From positions 1 through 22,086 of the forward strand of contig JAWXCM010000148.1 of assembly GCA_034408745.1 (NCBI GenBank): a stretch of DNA of 22,086 nucleotides, in the 5' to 3' direction. A program made the position numbers and the translations under genes. This DNA comes from JAWXCM01 sp034408745 (GTDB lineage Bacteria; Acidobacteriota; Terriglobia; Bryobacterales; Bryobacteraceae). The notes under the pieces are model-generated. The model saw nothing but the letters and a program-made list of their open reading frames with translations, was not told the DNA's origin and did no database searches. Of this stretch, positions 14,532 through 22,086 are shown piece after piece; within the stretch, counting starts at the first letter, position 1, and each line of letters opens with the position of its first letter.

Positions 14532-15446
14532 TCAGGCGAACGAGATCCCCACCTTTGCGCCCACTTTACGAATATACTCAGCGCCTTCCTCATACTCATC
14601 CGCCTTCTTTAGATGCTCCAGCATGAGAGGAGGACGCTGCGGCAGTTTCGCGATTTCCGTCAAATACGCGCCGTAATCTAAAGATCCCCGGCCCGGGATT
14701 ACCTCAACGAAATGCAGATTCGGCTCTGGCTGCCAGTACAGATCCTTCGCGTGGCACGACTGGATCCACCGTCCGAGCTTCGAAAAGCACTCCCGCATAA
14801 ACGCGGCATTATTGTAAAAACGCTGCGGCGAACTGAGCACGTTGCAGATATCCATGTGCACCGCAAACGCCGGGCGGTCCACCGCTTTCAGCAGTCTCAG
14901 ATACGTGTCCGGGCCTTCCGGAATAACCCAGCCCATCATCTCGATGGTCAGCTTCGTGCGCTTCGGCTTCACCGCGTCGATCAGCTTGCGGCAGTTCTCC
15001 ACCGTCGCATCGAAGCACTCCTGCGAGAGATTCTTCGGATGTGGGCCGTCCCACCTCTCCACGTTGTACGATCCTGCGATGTCCACGCAGTTCAGCGCAC
15101 CCACCGCGTCGGCAAGCGCCAGCCTCGACTGCACATAGTCCAGGTTCTTGCGCCGCTTCTCCGGGTCTTGTTCCAGCATGTTGACCCACGCGCCAACTTC
15201 TGCAATCGCCACTCCCGCAGCCGCGTATTCCTTCTCGATGGCGCGAACGCGGTCCGTCTCTTCCACCTTCGCCGGTGGACAGTAGGCGGCCGTGTAGCCG
15301 AGTCGCCGGTGCTCGCGAGCCAGCGCTCCGGGGTCATCGGACTTCAGGAATATCGGGCCGCCGAGCCGCACGGCCGAAGGTGCCGCGAACGACATTCCAG
15401 CCGCAGTGCCAGCGGCCACGAACTCACGGCGAAGAAGGGAAGCCAT
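14532..15446 (-). CDS. Exported sugar phosphate isomerase/epimerase-like TIM barrel
   Basis: A 304-residue protein of the xylose isomerase-like TIM-barrel family (AP_endonuc_2). The N-terminus MASLLRREFVAAGTAAGMSF resembles a Tat/Sec export signal with RR at 6-7. The four metal ligands typical of the family are visible: E169 (LTIEMMGW), D199 (VHMDICN), H232 (SCHAKD) and E277 (LMLEHLK). The exported members are common in Acidobacteriota and Planctomycetes and act on unknown sugars or cyclic polyols. The start codon sits inside CATG and overlaps the ADOP permease start on the opposite strand. No ribosome binding site is evident upstream. Confidence 0.9.
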   Translation of the reverse strand: MASLLRREFVAAGTAAGMSFAAPSAVRLGGPIFLKSDDPGALAREHRRLGYTAAYCPPAKVEETDRVRAIEKEYAAAGVAIAEVGAWVNMLEQDPEKRRKNLDYVQSRLALADAVGALNCVDIAGSYNVERWDGPHPKNLSQECFDATVENCRKLIDAVKPKRTKLTIEMMGWVIPEGPDTYLRLLKAVDRPAFAVHMDICNVLSSPQRFYNNAAFMRECFSKLGRWIQSCHAKDLYWQPEPNLHFVEVIPGRGSLDYGAYLTEIAKLPQRPPLMLEHLKKADEYEEGAEYIRKVGAKVGISFA

Positions 15447-18009
15447 GCAAAAATTCTACGTCCATAACGTAACCGGAAGCGAGTCGCACCGTATATCACG
15501 CGTGACCGGTTTCCTCTTCGACATCCGATACGCGTTTCGAACGCTGTTTCGCAGCCCGGTATTTACCACGGTTGCCGTGCTCTCGCTGGCTCTGGGCATC
15601 GGTGCCAATACTGCCATCTTCACCCTGCTGGATCAACTGCTGCTCAGGATGCTTCCTGTGAATGATCCCGAGCAGCTGGTGATGATCTGGTCCACCGGGC
15701 CGCACATGGGAAACAACAACGGCTCGAGAGCCTCGTCGTACCCGATGTACCAGGACTACGGCAAGAAAGCGGAGGCGTTCTCCTATGTGTTCTGCCGCTA
15801 CCTGACACAGTCGTCCATCAGCTTCGACGGGCGAACGGAGCGCGTGAATGCCGAACTGGTTTCCGGCAACTACTTCCAGGCCATGGGCGTGAAGCCAGCG
15901 CTGGGTCGGGTGTTCACACCGGAGGAGGACGACCGGGTTTATAAAGGTCATCCGGTGGTCGTCCTCAGTTATCACTACTGGGTCAACCGTTATAACGCCG
16001 ACTCGAAGATAATCGGCAGCAAGCTGCTGGTGAATAACTATCCGATGACCGTGGTGGGTGTGTCCGCGGCGGGATTCAGCGGCCTCGATCCCGCCCGGGC
16101 CCCCGACATTCGAGTGCCCATCCAGATGCGGCCCATCATGTCGCCGGGAAACGACTCCATGGGCGACCGCCGAAGCCAGTGGATCCAGATGTTCGCGCGG
16201 ATGAAGCCCGGCTACACACTGCCGCGCGCCGAAGGCGCACTGCAACCGCTGTTCTATCAGATCGTCAGCGAAGAAGTAAAAGACATCAAGAATCTGACCG
16301 CGTTCAATCGGGACCGGTTCATGGCGCGCAAAGTTCGAATGGAAGAGGCTGCGACTGGATACTCCCAGCTTCGACAGAGCTACCAGACGGCGCTGTGGGT
16401 ATTGATGGGCATGGTTGCACTGGTACTCCTCATCGCCTGCTTCAACGTGGCGAACCTGCTGATCGCGAGAGCGTCGTCGCGTCGCAAGGAGATTGCCGTA
16501 CGGCTCGCCATCGGTGCCTCGCGTTCGCAACTCATCCGTCAACTGATTCTGGAAAGCCTGCTGCTGTCGCTGATGGGCGGACTCGCCGGACTGGTGCTGT
16601 CCGATCTCACGATTCGCGGGCTGCTCAGCTTTATGCCGCAGGACGGCAGCCGCATTTTGTTGAAGTCGACTCCCGACGCCCGCATACTGCTTTTCGATTT
16701 GTCGGTGGCCGTGATCACCGGTATTCTGTTCGGCCTTGCTCCGGCGATGCAGTCGACGAAGCTCGATTTGTGGAGCACCCTGAAGGACGTGGTCGGCGCG
16801 GTGACGGGCGCAGGCTCGTCGGTGCGCGTGCGCAAGGTGCTGGTGACGGCGCAGGTCGCGCTGTCCTTCCTTCTGCTGGCCGGCGCCGGACTCTTTGTGA
16901 AGAGTCTCGGCAATCTGAAAAGCATGAACACCGGGTTCCACGAGATCTCGAACCTGGTGAGCTTCCAGATCAGTCCGGCGCACTCCGGCTACACCGTGCA
17001 GCGACTGCATCCGTTCTATGAACAACTGCTGAACGGCATCAAGTCGTCGCCCGGCGTGAAGGAAGCGGGCTTCGCTTCCGTGCCTCTGCTGCATGGATGG
17101 GAGTGGGATTCGTCGATGTCTGTGGAGGGTCATCAGATCAAAGACGGAGAAGACGTGCAGGCCTTCATGAACTCGATATCGCCAGGCTACTTCAGGACGA
17201 TGGGCGTGCCGATGCTGGCCGGGCGCGATTTCGATCCGCGCGATGCAGGCGGCGAAAAATTCCGCGTGGCTGTTGCAAACCGCAAGTTCGCCACGCACTA
17301 TTTCGGCAGTCCGGAGAAGGCCGTGGGCCGGCGCGCCGGGTTTGGCACCGCGCCGAACACCAAGCTCGAGATTGAGATCGTTGGTGTTGTCGAGGACACG
17401 TTGTATGAAGGCCCGCGCGAGGGCGTGCGCCGTCAGATGTTCGTGCCCAATGCGCAGTCCGGCTTCCCGACCTCCGTTGTTTATTACGTCCGGACATCGA
17501 TGCCTGCCCAGGAAATGTACCGGGCGCTGCGGGCCGAGGTGGCAAAGCTGGACCCGGCGCTTCCAATCTACGAATTGAAAACGCTGGAAGGGCAGCTCGA
17601 CGAGACGCTCGGCACTGAGCGCCTGATCGCGACGTTGTCGACCGCCTTCGGCCTGCTGGCCACTCTGCTGGCCGCCATCGGCCTGTACGGTGTGATGGCG
17701 TACGTTGTGGTGCGCCGGACCCGGGAGATTGGGCTGCGCATGGCGCTGGGCGCACCGCAAAGCGCGGTGGCCTGGATGGTGATGCGTGAGGTCCTGATCC
17801 TGCTCGTGATCGGCTGCGCGGTCGGTATCCCCATCGCCTTCGTACTGAGCCGATATGTGGGATCGCAGTTGTTTGGAGTGCAGCCGACCGACGCGTCGAC
17901 GGCTGGCGCGGCCGTGCTGGTCCTCACCGCGGTGACCGCGGCGGCGGGCCTGATCCCGTCCCTTCGTGCCAGCCTGATCGATCCAATGAAGGCCCTGCGC
18001 TACGAATAA
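15445..18009 (+). CDS. ADOP-type duplicated MacB/FtsX permease
   Basis: An 854-residue protein. The ATG at 15445 is chosen over an in-frame start at 15406 because GAAGGGA precedes it at the right distance. The layout is: transmembrane helix 38-62 (FTTVAVLSLALGIGANTAIF), first MacB periplasmic core domain, first FtsX domain from about 313 (WVLMGMVALVLLIACFNVAN, then RRKEIAVRLAIGASR), further helices near 421-437 and 462-482. A second periplasmic domain follows, then a second FtsX domain from about 727 (GLLATLLAAIGLYGVMAYVV, RTREIGLRMALGA) to the end. This tandem arrangement without its own ATPase is the acidobacterial duplicated orphan permease family. The transported substrate is unknown. It ends 3 nt before the convergent glycosidase stop. 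Confidence 0.95.
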   Translation: MQKFYVHNVTGSESHRISRVTGFLFDIRYAFRTLFRSPVFTTVAVLSLALGIGANTAIFTLLDQLLLRMLPVNDPEQLVMIWSTGPHMGNNNGSRASSYPMYQDYGKKAEAFSYVFCRYLTQSSISFDGRTERVNAELVSGNYFQAMGVKPALGRVFTPEEDDRVYKGHPVVVLSYHYWVNRYNADSKIIGSKLLVNNYPMTVVGVSAAGFSGLDPARAPDIRVPIQMRPIMSPGNDSMGDRRSQWIQMFARMKPGYTLPRAEGALQPLFYQIVSEEVKDIKNLTAFNRDRFMARKVRMEEAATGYSQLRQSYQTALWVLMGMVALVLLIACFNVANLLIARASSRRKEIAVRLAIGASRSQLIRQLILESLLLSLMGGLAGLVLSDLTIRGLLSFMPQDGSRILLKSTPDARILLFDLSVAVITGILFGLAPAMQSTKLDLWSTLKDVVGAVTGAGSSVRVRKVLVTAQVALSFLLLAGAGLFVKSLGNLKSMNTGFHEISNLVSFQISPAHSGYTVQRLHPFYEQLLNGIKSSPGVKEAGFASVPLLHGWEWDSSMSVEGHQIKDGEDVQAFMNSISPGYFRTMGVPMLAGRDFDPRDAGGEKFRVAVANRKFATHYFGSPEKAVGRRAGFGTAPNTKLEIEIVGVVEDTLYEGPREGVRRQMFVPNAQSGFPTSVVYYVRTSMPAQEMYRALRAEVAKLDPALPIYELKTLEGQLDETLGTERLIATLSTAFGLLATLLAAIGLYGVMAYVVVRRTREIGLRMALGAPQSAVAWMVMREVLILLVIGCAVGIPIAFVLSRYVGSQLFGVQPTDASTAGAAVLVLTAVTAAAGLIPSLRASLIDPMKALRYE

Positions 18010-18012
18010 GCG

Positions 18013-19059
18013 CTACCGTTTGCCGCTGCGGTACCAGCGTCGAACCACATCCATGGCGGGCTTGTTCCACGGCGTATGGCTGCCGTCGGCCGGCCCGCCA
18101 TAGCCATTCGTGCCAACCTTCCACCAGTACATGCCCCCAAGCCACGGCTTGTCGTAGACAACCCGCAGCAGTGACTCGTAAGCCCTGGCCTGATGCTCCG
18201 GCGACAGCTGCCGCGGCGATTCGTCCCACGGCTGCAGGTGCGGATTCTCAAACGTCGAATACCCGCACTCGGTGAACAACACCGGCTTGCGAATCTTGCT
18301 CCAGACCTTCTCAATAATCGCCGGCAAATGACCGGCCGAAAAATCGGACCGCAGCGGGTAGTAATTATTCAGGCCAATGTAATCGAGCGCATCCCAGAAC
18401 CGCAGATTCTCAAACTCCGGCCCTTGCGATGCCGCATAGACCAGCGGTCCGGAGTAAATGCCCCGAACCTGTTTGATCAAGCCCCGCCAGTACGCTTCGT
18501 GGCGGCTCAGCTTCCCAAATTCATTTGCAATGCAGTATAAATCGGCGTTGATTTCTTTCGCCAGCGATGCGTGATGCGTGGCGAACGCGGTGTACTGTGC
18601 GAACCACGCGGTGCGGTCCGCCTCGGCCGTGAACTCCAGGTCGCCGGTGAACACCCCGGGCGTCCACAACTGCGGCTTCAGCAGAAGCTTCATGCCGGCT
18701 TTGCGGACCGCCGCGGACACGTCGCGGATGCGGTCGTCGGCCTCCATCCCCATGTTGTAGCGAATGGCGCCCGTGCCCGGCCGGTGAAAGCCATAGGGCA
18801 CCAGAGCCACCGAATTCACTCCCGAGGCGGCCAGCTTGTCCAGCATCGGCGCAGCGGTTTCGGCGGTGTACCCCCCGCGTCCCTCGGCCGTAAAGTTGAC
18901 GCCCCGCAGAAACGGCAGGGCAGCCGCTCGGGCGGAAAAAGGCAGCACCATTGAGGCTGAAGCGGCCAGTAACCGCCTTCTCGACACTGGAAATGGCTGT
19001 TTCAGAGTACTAACGGTACCATGACGATTCGCTGTTTTGAGCGTCGAATGGCTCGGCAT
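18013..19059 (-). CDS. GH113-like glycoside hydrolase, Tat-exported
   Basis: A 348-residue protein from the ATG at 19059. The frame is open to 19212, but only the region from this start resembles a protein. A twin-arginine signal, PVSRRRLLAASASMVLPFSA (24-43), precedes a (beta/alpha)8 barrel. LRGVNFTAEGRGGY (51-64) is the first strand. YCIANEFGK with E180 matches the acid/base position, and VLFTECGYS with E264 matches the nucleophile of clan GH-A enzymes. YIGLNNYYPL and GMYWWKVG also fit GH113, whose characterised members are beta-mannanases. Mannan specificity is not certain. It lies beside an ADOP permease and an exported sugar enzyme. A start at 19086 is also possible, and neither has a strong ribosome binding site. 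Confidence 0.85.
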   Translation of the reverse strand: MPSHSTLKTANRHGTVSTLKQPFPVSRRRLLAASASMVLPFSARAAALPFLRGVNFTAEGRGGYTAETAAPMLDKLAASGVNSVALVPYGFHRPGTGAIRYNMGMEADDRIRDVSAAVRKAGMKLLLKPQLWTPGVFTGDLEFTAEADRTAWFAQYTAFATHHASLAKEINADLYCIANEFGKLSRHEAYWRGLIKQVRGIYSGPLVYAASQGPEFENLRFWDALDYIGLNNYYPLRSDFSAGHLPAIIEKVWSKIRKPVLFTECGYSTFENPHLQPWDESPRQLSPEHQARAYESLLRVVYDKPWLGGMYWWKVGTNGYGGPADGSHTPWNKPAMDVVRRWYRSGKR

Positions 19060-19204
19060 CTGGCGTTTAGCCCAGTAACTGGCCATGCCCGGCGAACCGC
19101 TCCGATGTTCCTGCGATAGCGGATTGCGTTTGATTAAGTTCAGGAAAACACATACATTTCTACAAGTAATGGCAAAGCCCCGCACATGGTCAGGGAGACC
19201 CGCT

Positions 19205-19222
19205 CGTACCATAACGTACCAT
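19205..19222 (-). repeat. Direct repeat of ATGGTACG with 10-nt period upstream of the glycosidase gene
   Basis: On the minus strand ATGGTACG occurs twice with a 2-nt gap, one helical turn apart. A related ATGGTACC lies at 19015-19022. The pair is about 150 nt upstream of the chosen glycosidase start and could be a binding site for a tandem-binding regulator. This is a pattern only. Confidence 0.35.
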
Positions 19223-19372
19223 TACCTGTTTAGCCGAAAAGTCCTGAGAACCCTGGCTTTTCCAGGGTATTTTGCAACCTTTCACTTCTTCTTCACAAGC
19301 TCTATGCTGGTCTTGTCGAAACGCCAGTGAGGTTGGAATAACTGGCCAGAAGGTAATTCAAGGAAGGAAGTC

Positions 19373-19603
19373 ATGACACAAGCCAGAGCAATTGAGGCCA
19401 AAAGAGCCGACGCGTGCTCTTGCCCGCGCTGCCTCTCCGTGCGGATCATGGAATCGCGGCGCAACCCTGCGGAGGAAGTCGTCTACTGGACCATCGGGTT
19501 TGTGCCTTGCCGCTGCACATCCTGCATGCACAGGTTCATTGCATTTGCCGGTCCCGCGTGGCTCCGTCTGCTCGCGCAAAAGGCTCTCGGCCACGGGGCT
19601 TGA
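19373..19603 (+). CDS. Small zinc-ribbon protein
   Basis: A 76-residue protein with a strong ribosome binding site (AAGGAAGGA) before the ATG. Two cysteine pairs, CPRC (17-20) and CRCTSC (46-51), flank a beta-rich segment with RIMESRR and VPC, giving a zinc-ribbon. After the second pair comes MHRFIAFAG. Similar short CPRC...YRCxxCxxRF proteins are common in Acidobacteriota and have no known function. It is followed directly by a broken SRPBCC gene on the same strand. Confidence 0.75.
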   Translation: MTQARAIEAKRADACSCPRCLSVRIMESRRNPAEEVVYWTIGFVPCRCTSCMHRFIAFAGPAWLRLLAQKALGHGA

Positions 19604-19628
19604 GCTTTCGCCTCATGCAACCGAATGG

Positions 19629-20035
19629 TTGCGTGCGACAATCCAGCGAGAGATCTTACTTAAGGCGACTCCGTCGAAGGCCAGTTCATCGCGGGCGAGT
19701 CCGTCTGTATGCGCTCCGGCGGCGTCCGCTTCGAGGTACGAATCGAAGCGATGTCCGAGCCTAACCTGTTCCGCTGGACATGGCACGCCGGCATGCCGGA
19801 CCAGTCCGTCGACTACTCGAAAGAGCCCACCACCGAAGTCACGTCCCGCCTCGAACCCAAAGACGGCGGCACACTGGTCACAGTCACTGAAACCGGCTTC
19901 GACCTGCTCTCCCTGTCGCGCCGCGCAGTTGTCTTCGCCGGCAACCAGTCGAAGAGGAACAAAAAAAACCGGAGACTGGGTTGGCTCCGGGGCGACTTCT
20001 CAGGGGAACAGTGTCCGTCTAAAAGACATACCTGA
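19629..20035 (+). pseudogene. SRPBCC/AHSA1-domain protein, internally deleted and truncated
   Basis: The first frame reads RATIQREILLKATPSK, the usual N-terminal strand of an AHSA1-type protein. The next recognisable part, DSVEGQFIAGESVCMRSGGV, is in another frame about 25 residues further along the family. An in-frame TAA (around 19659) precedes it. From there FRWTWHAGMPDQSVDYSKEP, LEPKDGGTLVTVTETGFDLL and LSRRAVVFAGNQ follow the family closely. After GNQ the sequence turns into KRNKKNRRLGW and runs into the terminator and tail of the convergent TonB receptor, so the C-terminal helix is missing. AHSA1 proteins bind hydrophobic ligands or Hsp90; this copy is nonfunctional. Confidence 0.75.
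19961..19990 (-). terminator. Rho-independent terminator of the TonB-dependent receptor gene
   Basis: On the minus strand CCGGAG (19985-19990) pairs with CTCCGG (19969-19974) across a 10-nt loop, followed by eight T residues (19961-19968). It lies about 30 nt after the receptor stop at 20019, the position expected for an intrinsic terminator. Confidence 0.85.
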
Positions 20036-22086
20036 GACCAAGCTGCAGGTTACTCATGTTTGTCCTGGTAGAGCGGATGGTTCCTGAAGGAACGTTGTTG
20101 ACCGTGGATTCCGGGTTGCCCCAGGCCGGATGATTCGGGAAATTGAACGCTTCAAACCGGAACTGCAGGCGATGCTTCTCGGTGAACTTGAAGTCCTTCA
20201 ACATGGAGAAATCCCATGACTGAACTCCGGGAGTGGTCAACGCGTTGCGGCCCATGTTGCCATGCTGGCCGTCCGCGACCCGGCTAAACGCGGCCGGATT
20301 CCACCATCCGTCAATGCTGCTCTTCCAGCCGTCTGGTCCATCCGCAACCAGGGCAACGACACCCTGTTCCCGATGAACAGCTACTGCCGCCAGTGTGAGC
20401 GCGCGCTTTCGGCGTTCGACACCGGCATCGCTTCGTCACATCGATTCTGTATGAGCTGCCCATAGGCCGTGGCAAGTTCGGCGTAGGTGCGAACGTGATT
20501 CCGAGCCGCGGAGCGAAGTCGTTGTTATCCCGGCTCACCAGACGATTGCCGAACTTGCCGTCGCACTTTACATTGATGTTCGGCCACCGCACCTTGACGC
20601 CCTCGTAGCAGTTCTGGCGGGCAGCACGCTGCCGCTGGAAGAACGGCCACATACTGCGCGGAGCCGCGGCATTCCGATAATCGGTGGGATGCACTTCATT
20701 GGGCAGAATCGCGTTGAACAATGTTCCGGTCTGGTCTTCCCATGGCAGCGTGTTCTCATAACGCAGTCCATAGTTGACCGTCAGCTTCTGAGTAATCTTC
20801 CACGTGTCGTCGAAATACAGGTAGAAGGTGTTGGCCCGGAAATCAGCATTCGCAATCGAGACGGCGGCTTCGGCCTGATACGGCTGACCCAGCGGGAAAT
20901 CCGCGAATGAATCGCCCGTGATCCAGCTCAGGTTGTTGATGAGCTGCAGGGACGTGTTCTTGTTCTCGTACGGTCCTTCCGAGTCGTTGCCAAACCTCGA
21001 GTATCCATCGGTGAACCCCACGCCCGGAATGCCCCATTGCACGGGCAGGCCGCCTGCGAGTCCGGGAATCGCCAGTTCGGTGACAACATCGCGGCTGAAG
21101 GCCACTTCAGGACCGGTGGTGACCAGGGTGGACGTGAAGACGCGCGTGTTGGTGACCATGTACTGCTCGTAATTGGTCACGAGCCTGCTGCCGTTCTGGC
21201 GAATCGCTTCGTTGAGCTGGTTGTCGTCGCCCACGCTGTAGCGCCCAAACCATTGCGAGTTGGACGATTCCACAAAGTCGAAGCGGCCTGTAAACTGATC
21301 CCGGTTGACGGGACGTCCCGGGCCGGACTGGTAGTTGTTGCGATCACCCGGCAGGTTCGGCGAACGATAGAAATCCAGGAGCTTCTTCGAAGTCGGATCG
21401 ATGCGGTAGCAGGGATGCGGTTGCCGGCGAACTGGGTGCCACCAGATGCGCCAGGGTTCGCACGCGTGGCGGGATCCCAGATGCCGGTGGTGCCGAACGG
21501 GAGGGCGGAGTAGTCGCCTTCGCGAGCCGCCGCCGCAGGAACCGTGAACAAGCCCTGCACCGTGCGCCGCTGACGAAACCATTCGTAATTGGTCATGAAG
21601 AACAGCCGGTTCTTTCCGTTGAACACCTGCGGAATCCAAACCGGGCCGCCCAGCGTGAACCCGAACTGATTCCACTTGAATGGGTCCTTCGGAGGACGCG
21701 CGGAAGTGAACGCGTAATTCCTGGCGTCCAGCTTCTCATTGCGCAGGAATTCATACGCTGTCCCGTGGAATTGATTCGAGCCGCTCTTGGTCGACATGTT
21801 GATCTGCGACGTGCCGCGCCCGAACTCGGCCGGATAGATGCCGGTCTTCACCTTGAACTCCTGCAGTGCGTCGACCGACGGCTCCACGATGTGCGAGTTG
21901 AGATTCGGATCGGTGTTCTCGATTCCGTCCAGCGTGAAATGGTTGAACTGCGAGCGCTGGCCCGCAATGGAGATGGAGCGGTCCGTGCGTATGCCGCCCT
22001 GGCGGCTGCCCGCCTGTCCCGCCGCCGGAAACCCGAAGCTCACATTCGGCGACAGCGACGCCAGACTTAGCGCGTTGCGTCCATTC
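20019..22086 (-). pseudogene. Oar-like TonB-dependent receptor, partial and rearranged
   Basis: The gene runs off the right edge. The plug domain is seen as NGRNALSLASLSPN, then SIAGQRSQFNHFTLDGIENT and EFGRGTSQINMSTKSGSNQF, typical of Oar/CarboxypepD_reg outer-membrane receptors. The barrel follows with YEFLRNEKLDARNY and FTLGGPVWIP. The frame breaks near 21410 (GNRIPA to YRIDPTSKKLLDF), one base missing. NNLSWITG joins directly to DSFADFPLGQ near 20909, skipping about 35-40 residues that relatives have. After NDFAPRLGITFAPTPNL (near 20480) the minus-strand protein stops making sense until WWNPAAFSRVADGQHGNMGR (near 20320). It ends normally with QFRFEAFNFPNHPAWGNPES and LGLRYVF. The missing piece is partly present on the opposite strand. 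The native role would be uptake of large substrates such as glycans. Confidence 0.85.
20334..20482 (+). other. Inverted fragment of the TonB-dependent receptor coding sequence
   Basis: The plus strand reads WSIRNQGNDTLFPMNSYCRQ, then CERALSAFDT, and after a 1-nt shift near 20422 RHRFVTSILYELPIGRGKFG. This is the stretch that Oar-like receptors carry between the FAPRLGI and WWNPAAF segments. Those two segments flank it here on the minus strand, so about 150 bp appears to have been inverted in place, with loss of neighbouring sequence. The CxxC pairs it contains are receptor residues, not a zinc-ribbon gene. Confidence 0.75.

Noticed and set aside
15496..17760. 754-codon minus-strand open frame
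   Set aside because: It is the antisense shadow of the ADOP permease; composition is His/Arg/Gln-rich without any recognisable motif.
20262..20465. Small plus-strand protein with CRQC...CMSC, looking like a zinc ribbon
   Set aside because: RNQGNDTLFP and CERALSAFDT are a standard TonB-receptor segment; the second cysteine pair arises only from a frameshift. Treated as an inverted receptor fragment.

Overview
The window looks like a piece of an Acidobacteriota genome, most likely a Bryobacterales/Solibacterales relative. The evidence is an ADOP-type duplicated MacB/FtsX permease, an Oar-like TonB-dependent receptor, Tat- or lipobox-free exported sugar enzymes, a compact Ccm operon whose genes overlap at ATGA/TGATG junctions, and a dispersed palindromic element that translates as PYGRGSVT, which I recall from many acidobacterial contigs. 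Base composition is GC-rich throughout. I see no rRNA or tRNA gene and no CRISPR array.

Left part (1-4640, all minus strand): a cytochrome c maturation operon transcribed in the order ccmE, ccmF, ccmH, a zinc-ribbon membrane protein (possibly a CcmI analogue), an exported carboxypeptidase-regulatory-like protein (here carrying a 1-nt frameshift) and an ABC ATPase that runs off the left edge (probably ccmA). CcmE carries the CxxxY heme-binding motif in place of HxxxY. From 4788 to 6035 there is a divergent pair: a DinB/DUF1569 protein and a class I SAM methyltransferase, whose starts are only about 12 nt apart.

Middle part (6071-10930): an accessory region dominated by gene decay, all on the minus strand. 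It holds a truncated PIN toxin with an intact antitoxin, a complete-looking HigB/HigA-type toxin-antitoxin pair, a dead DDE transposase (frameshifts, an internal deletion and a lost catalytic Asp), and a three-gene coupled cluster. That cluster is a PD-(D/E)XK-like nuclease with its catalytic Glu changed to Lys, a broken unknown gene that only appears after joining frames, and an intact DEDDh exonuclease. It ends in an intergenic stretch with a 10-bp hairpin and the dispersed PYGRGSVT element.

Right part (11074-22086): carbohydrate-related and transport genes. These are a Tat-exported enolase-superfamily dehydratase-like enzyme (+), a FUSC-family aromatic-acid exporter (-), an exported xylose-isomerase-like TIM barrel (-), an ADOP permease (+) whose start codon overlaps that of the TIM-barrel gene, and a Tat-exported GH113-like glycosidase (-). 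Next come a small zinc-ribbon protein (+), a broken SRPBCC/AHSA1 gene (+), and a TonB-dependent receptor (-, running off the right edge) that is frameshifted, has lost internal segments and contains a roughly 150-bp inverted piece of its own coding sequence.

No clearly new multi-gene system stands out. The best leads are the CxxxY CcmE operon, the decayed nuclease cluster and the inversion inside the TonB receptor.
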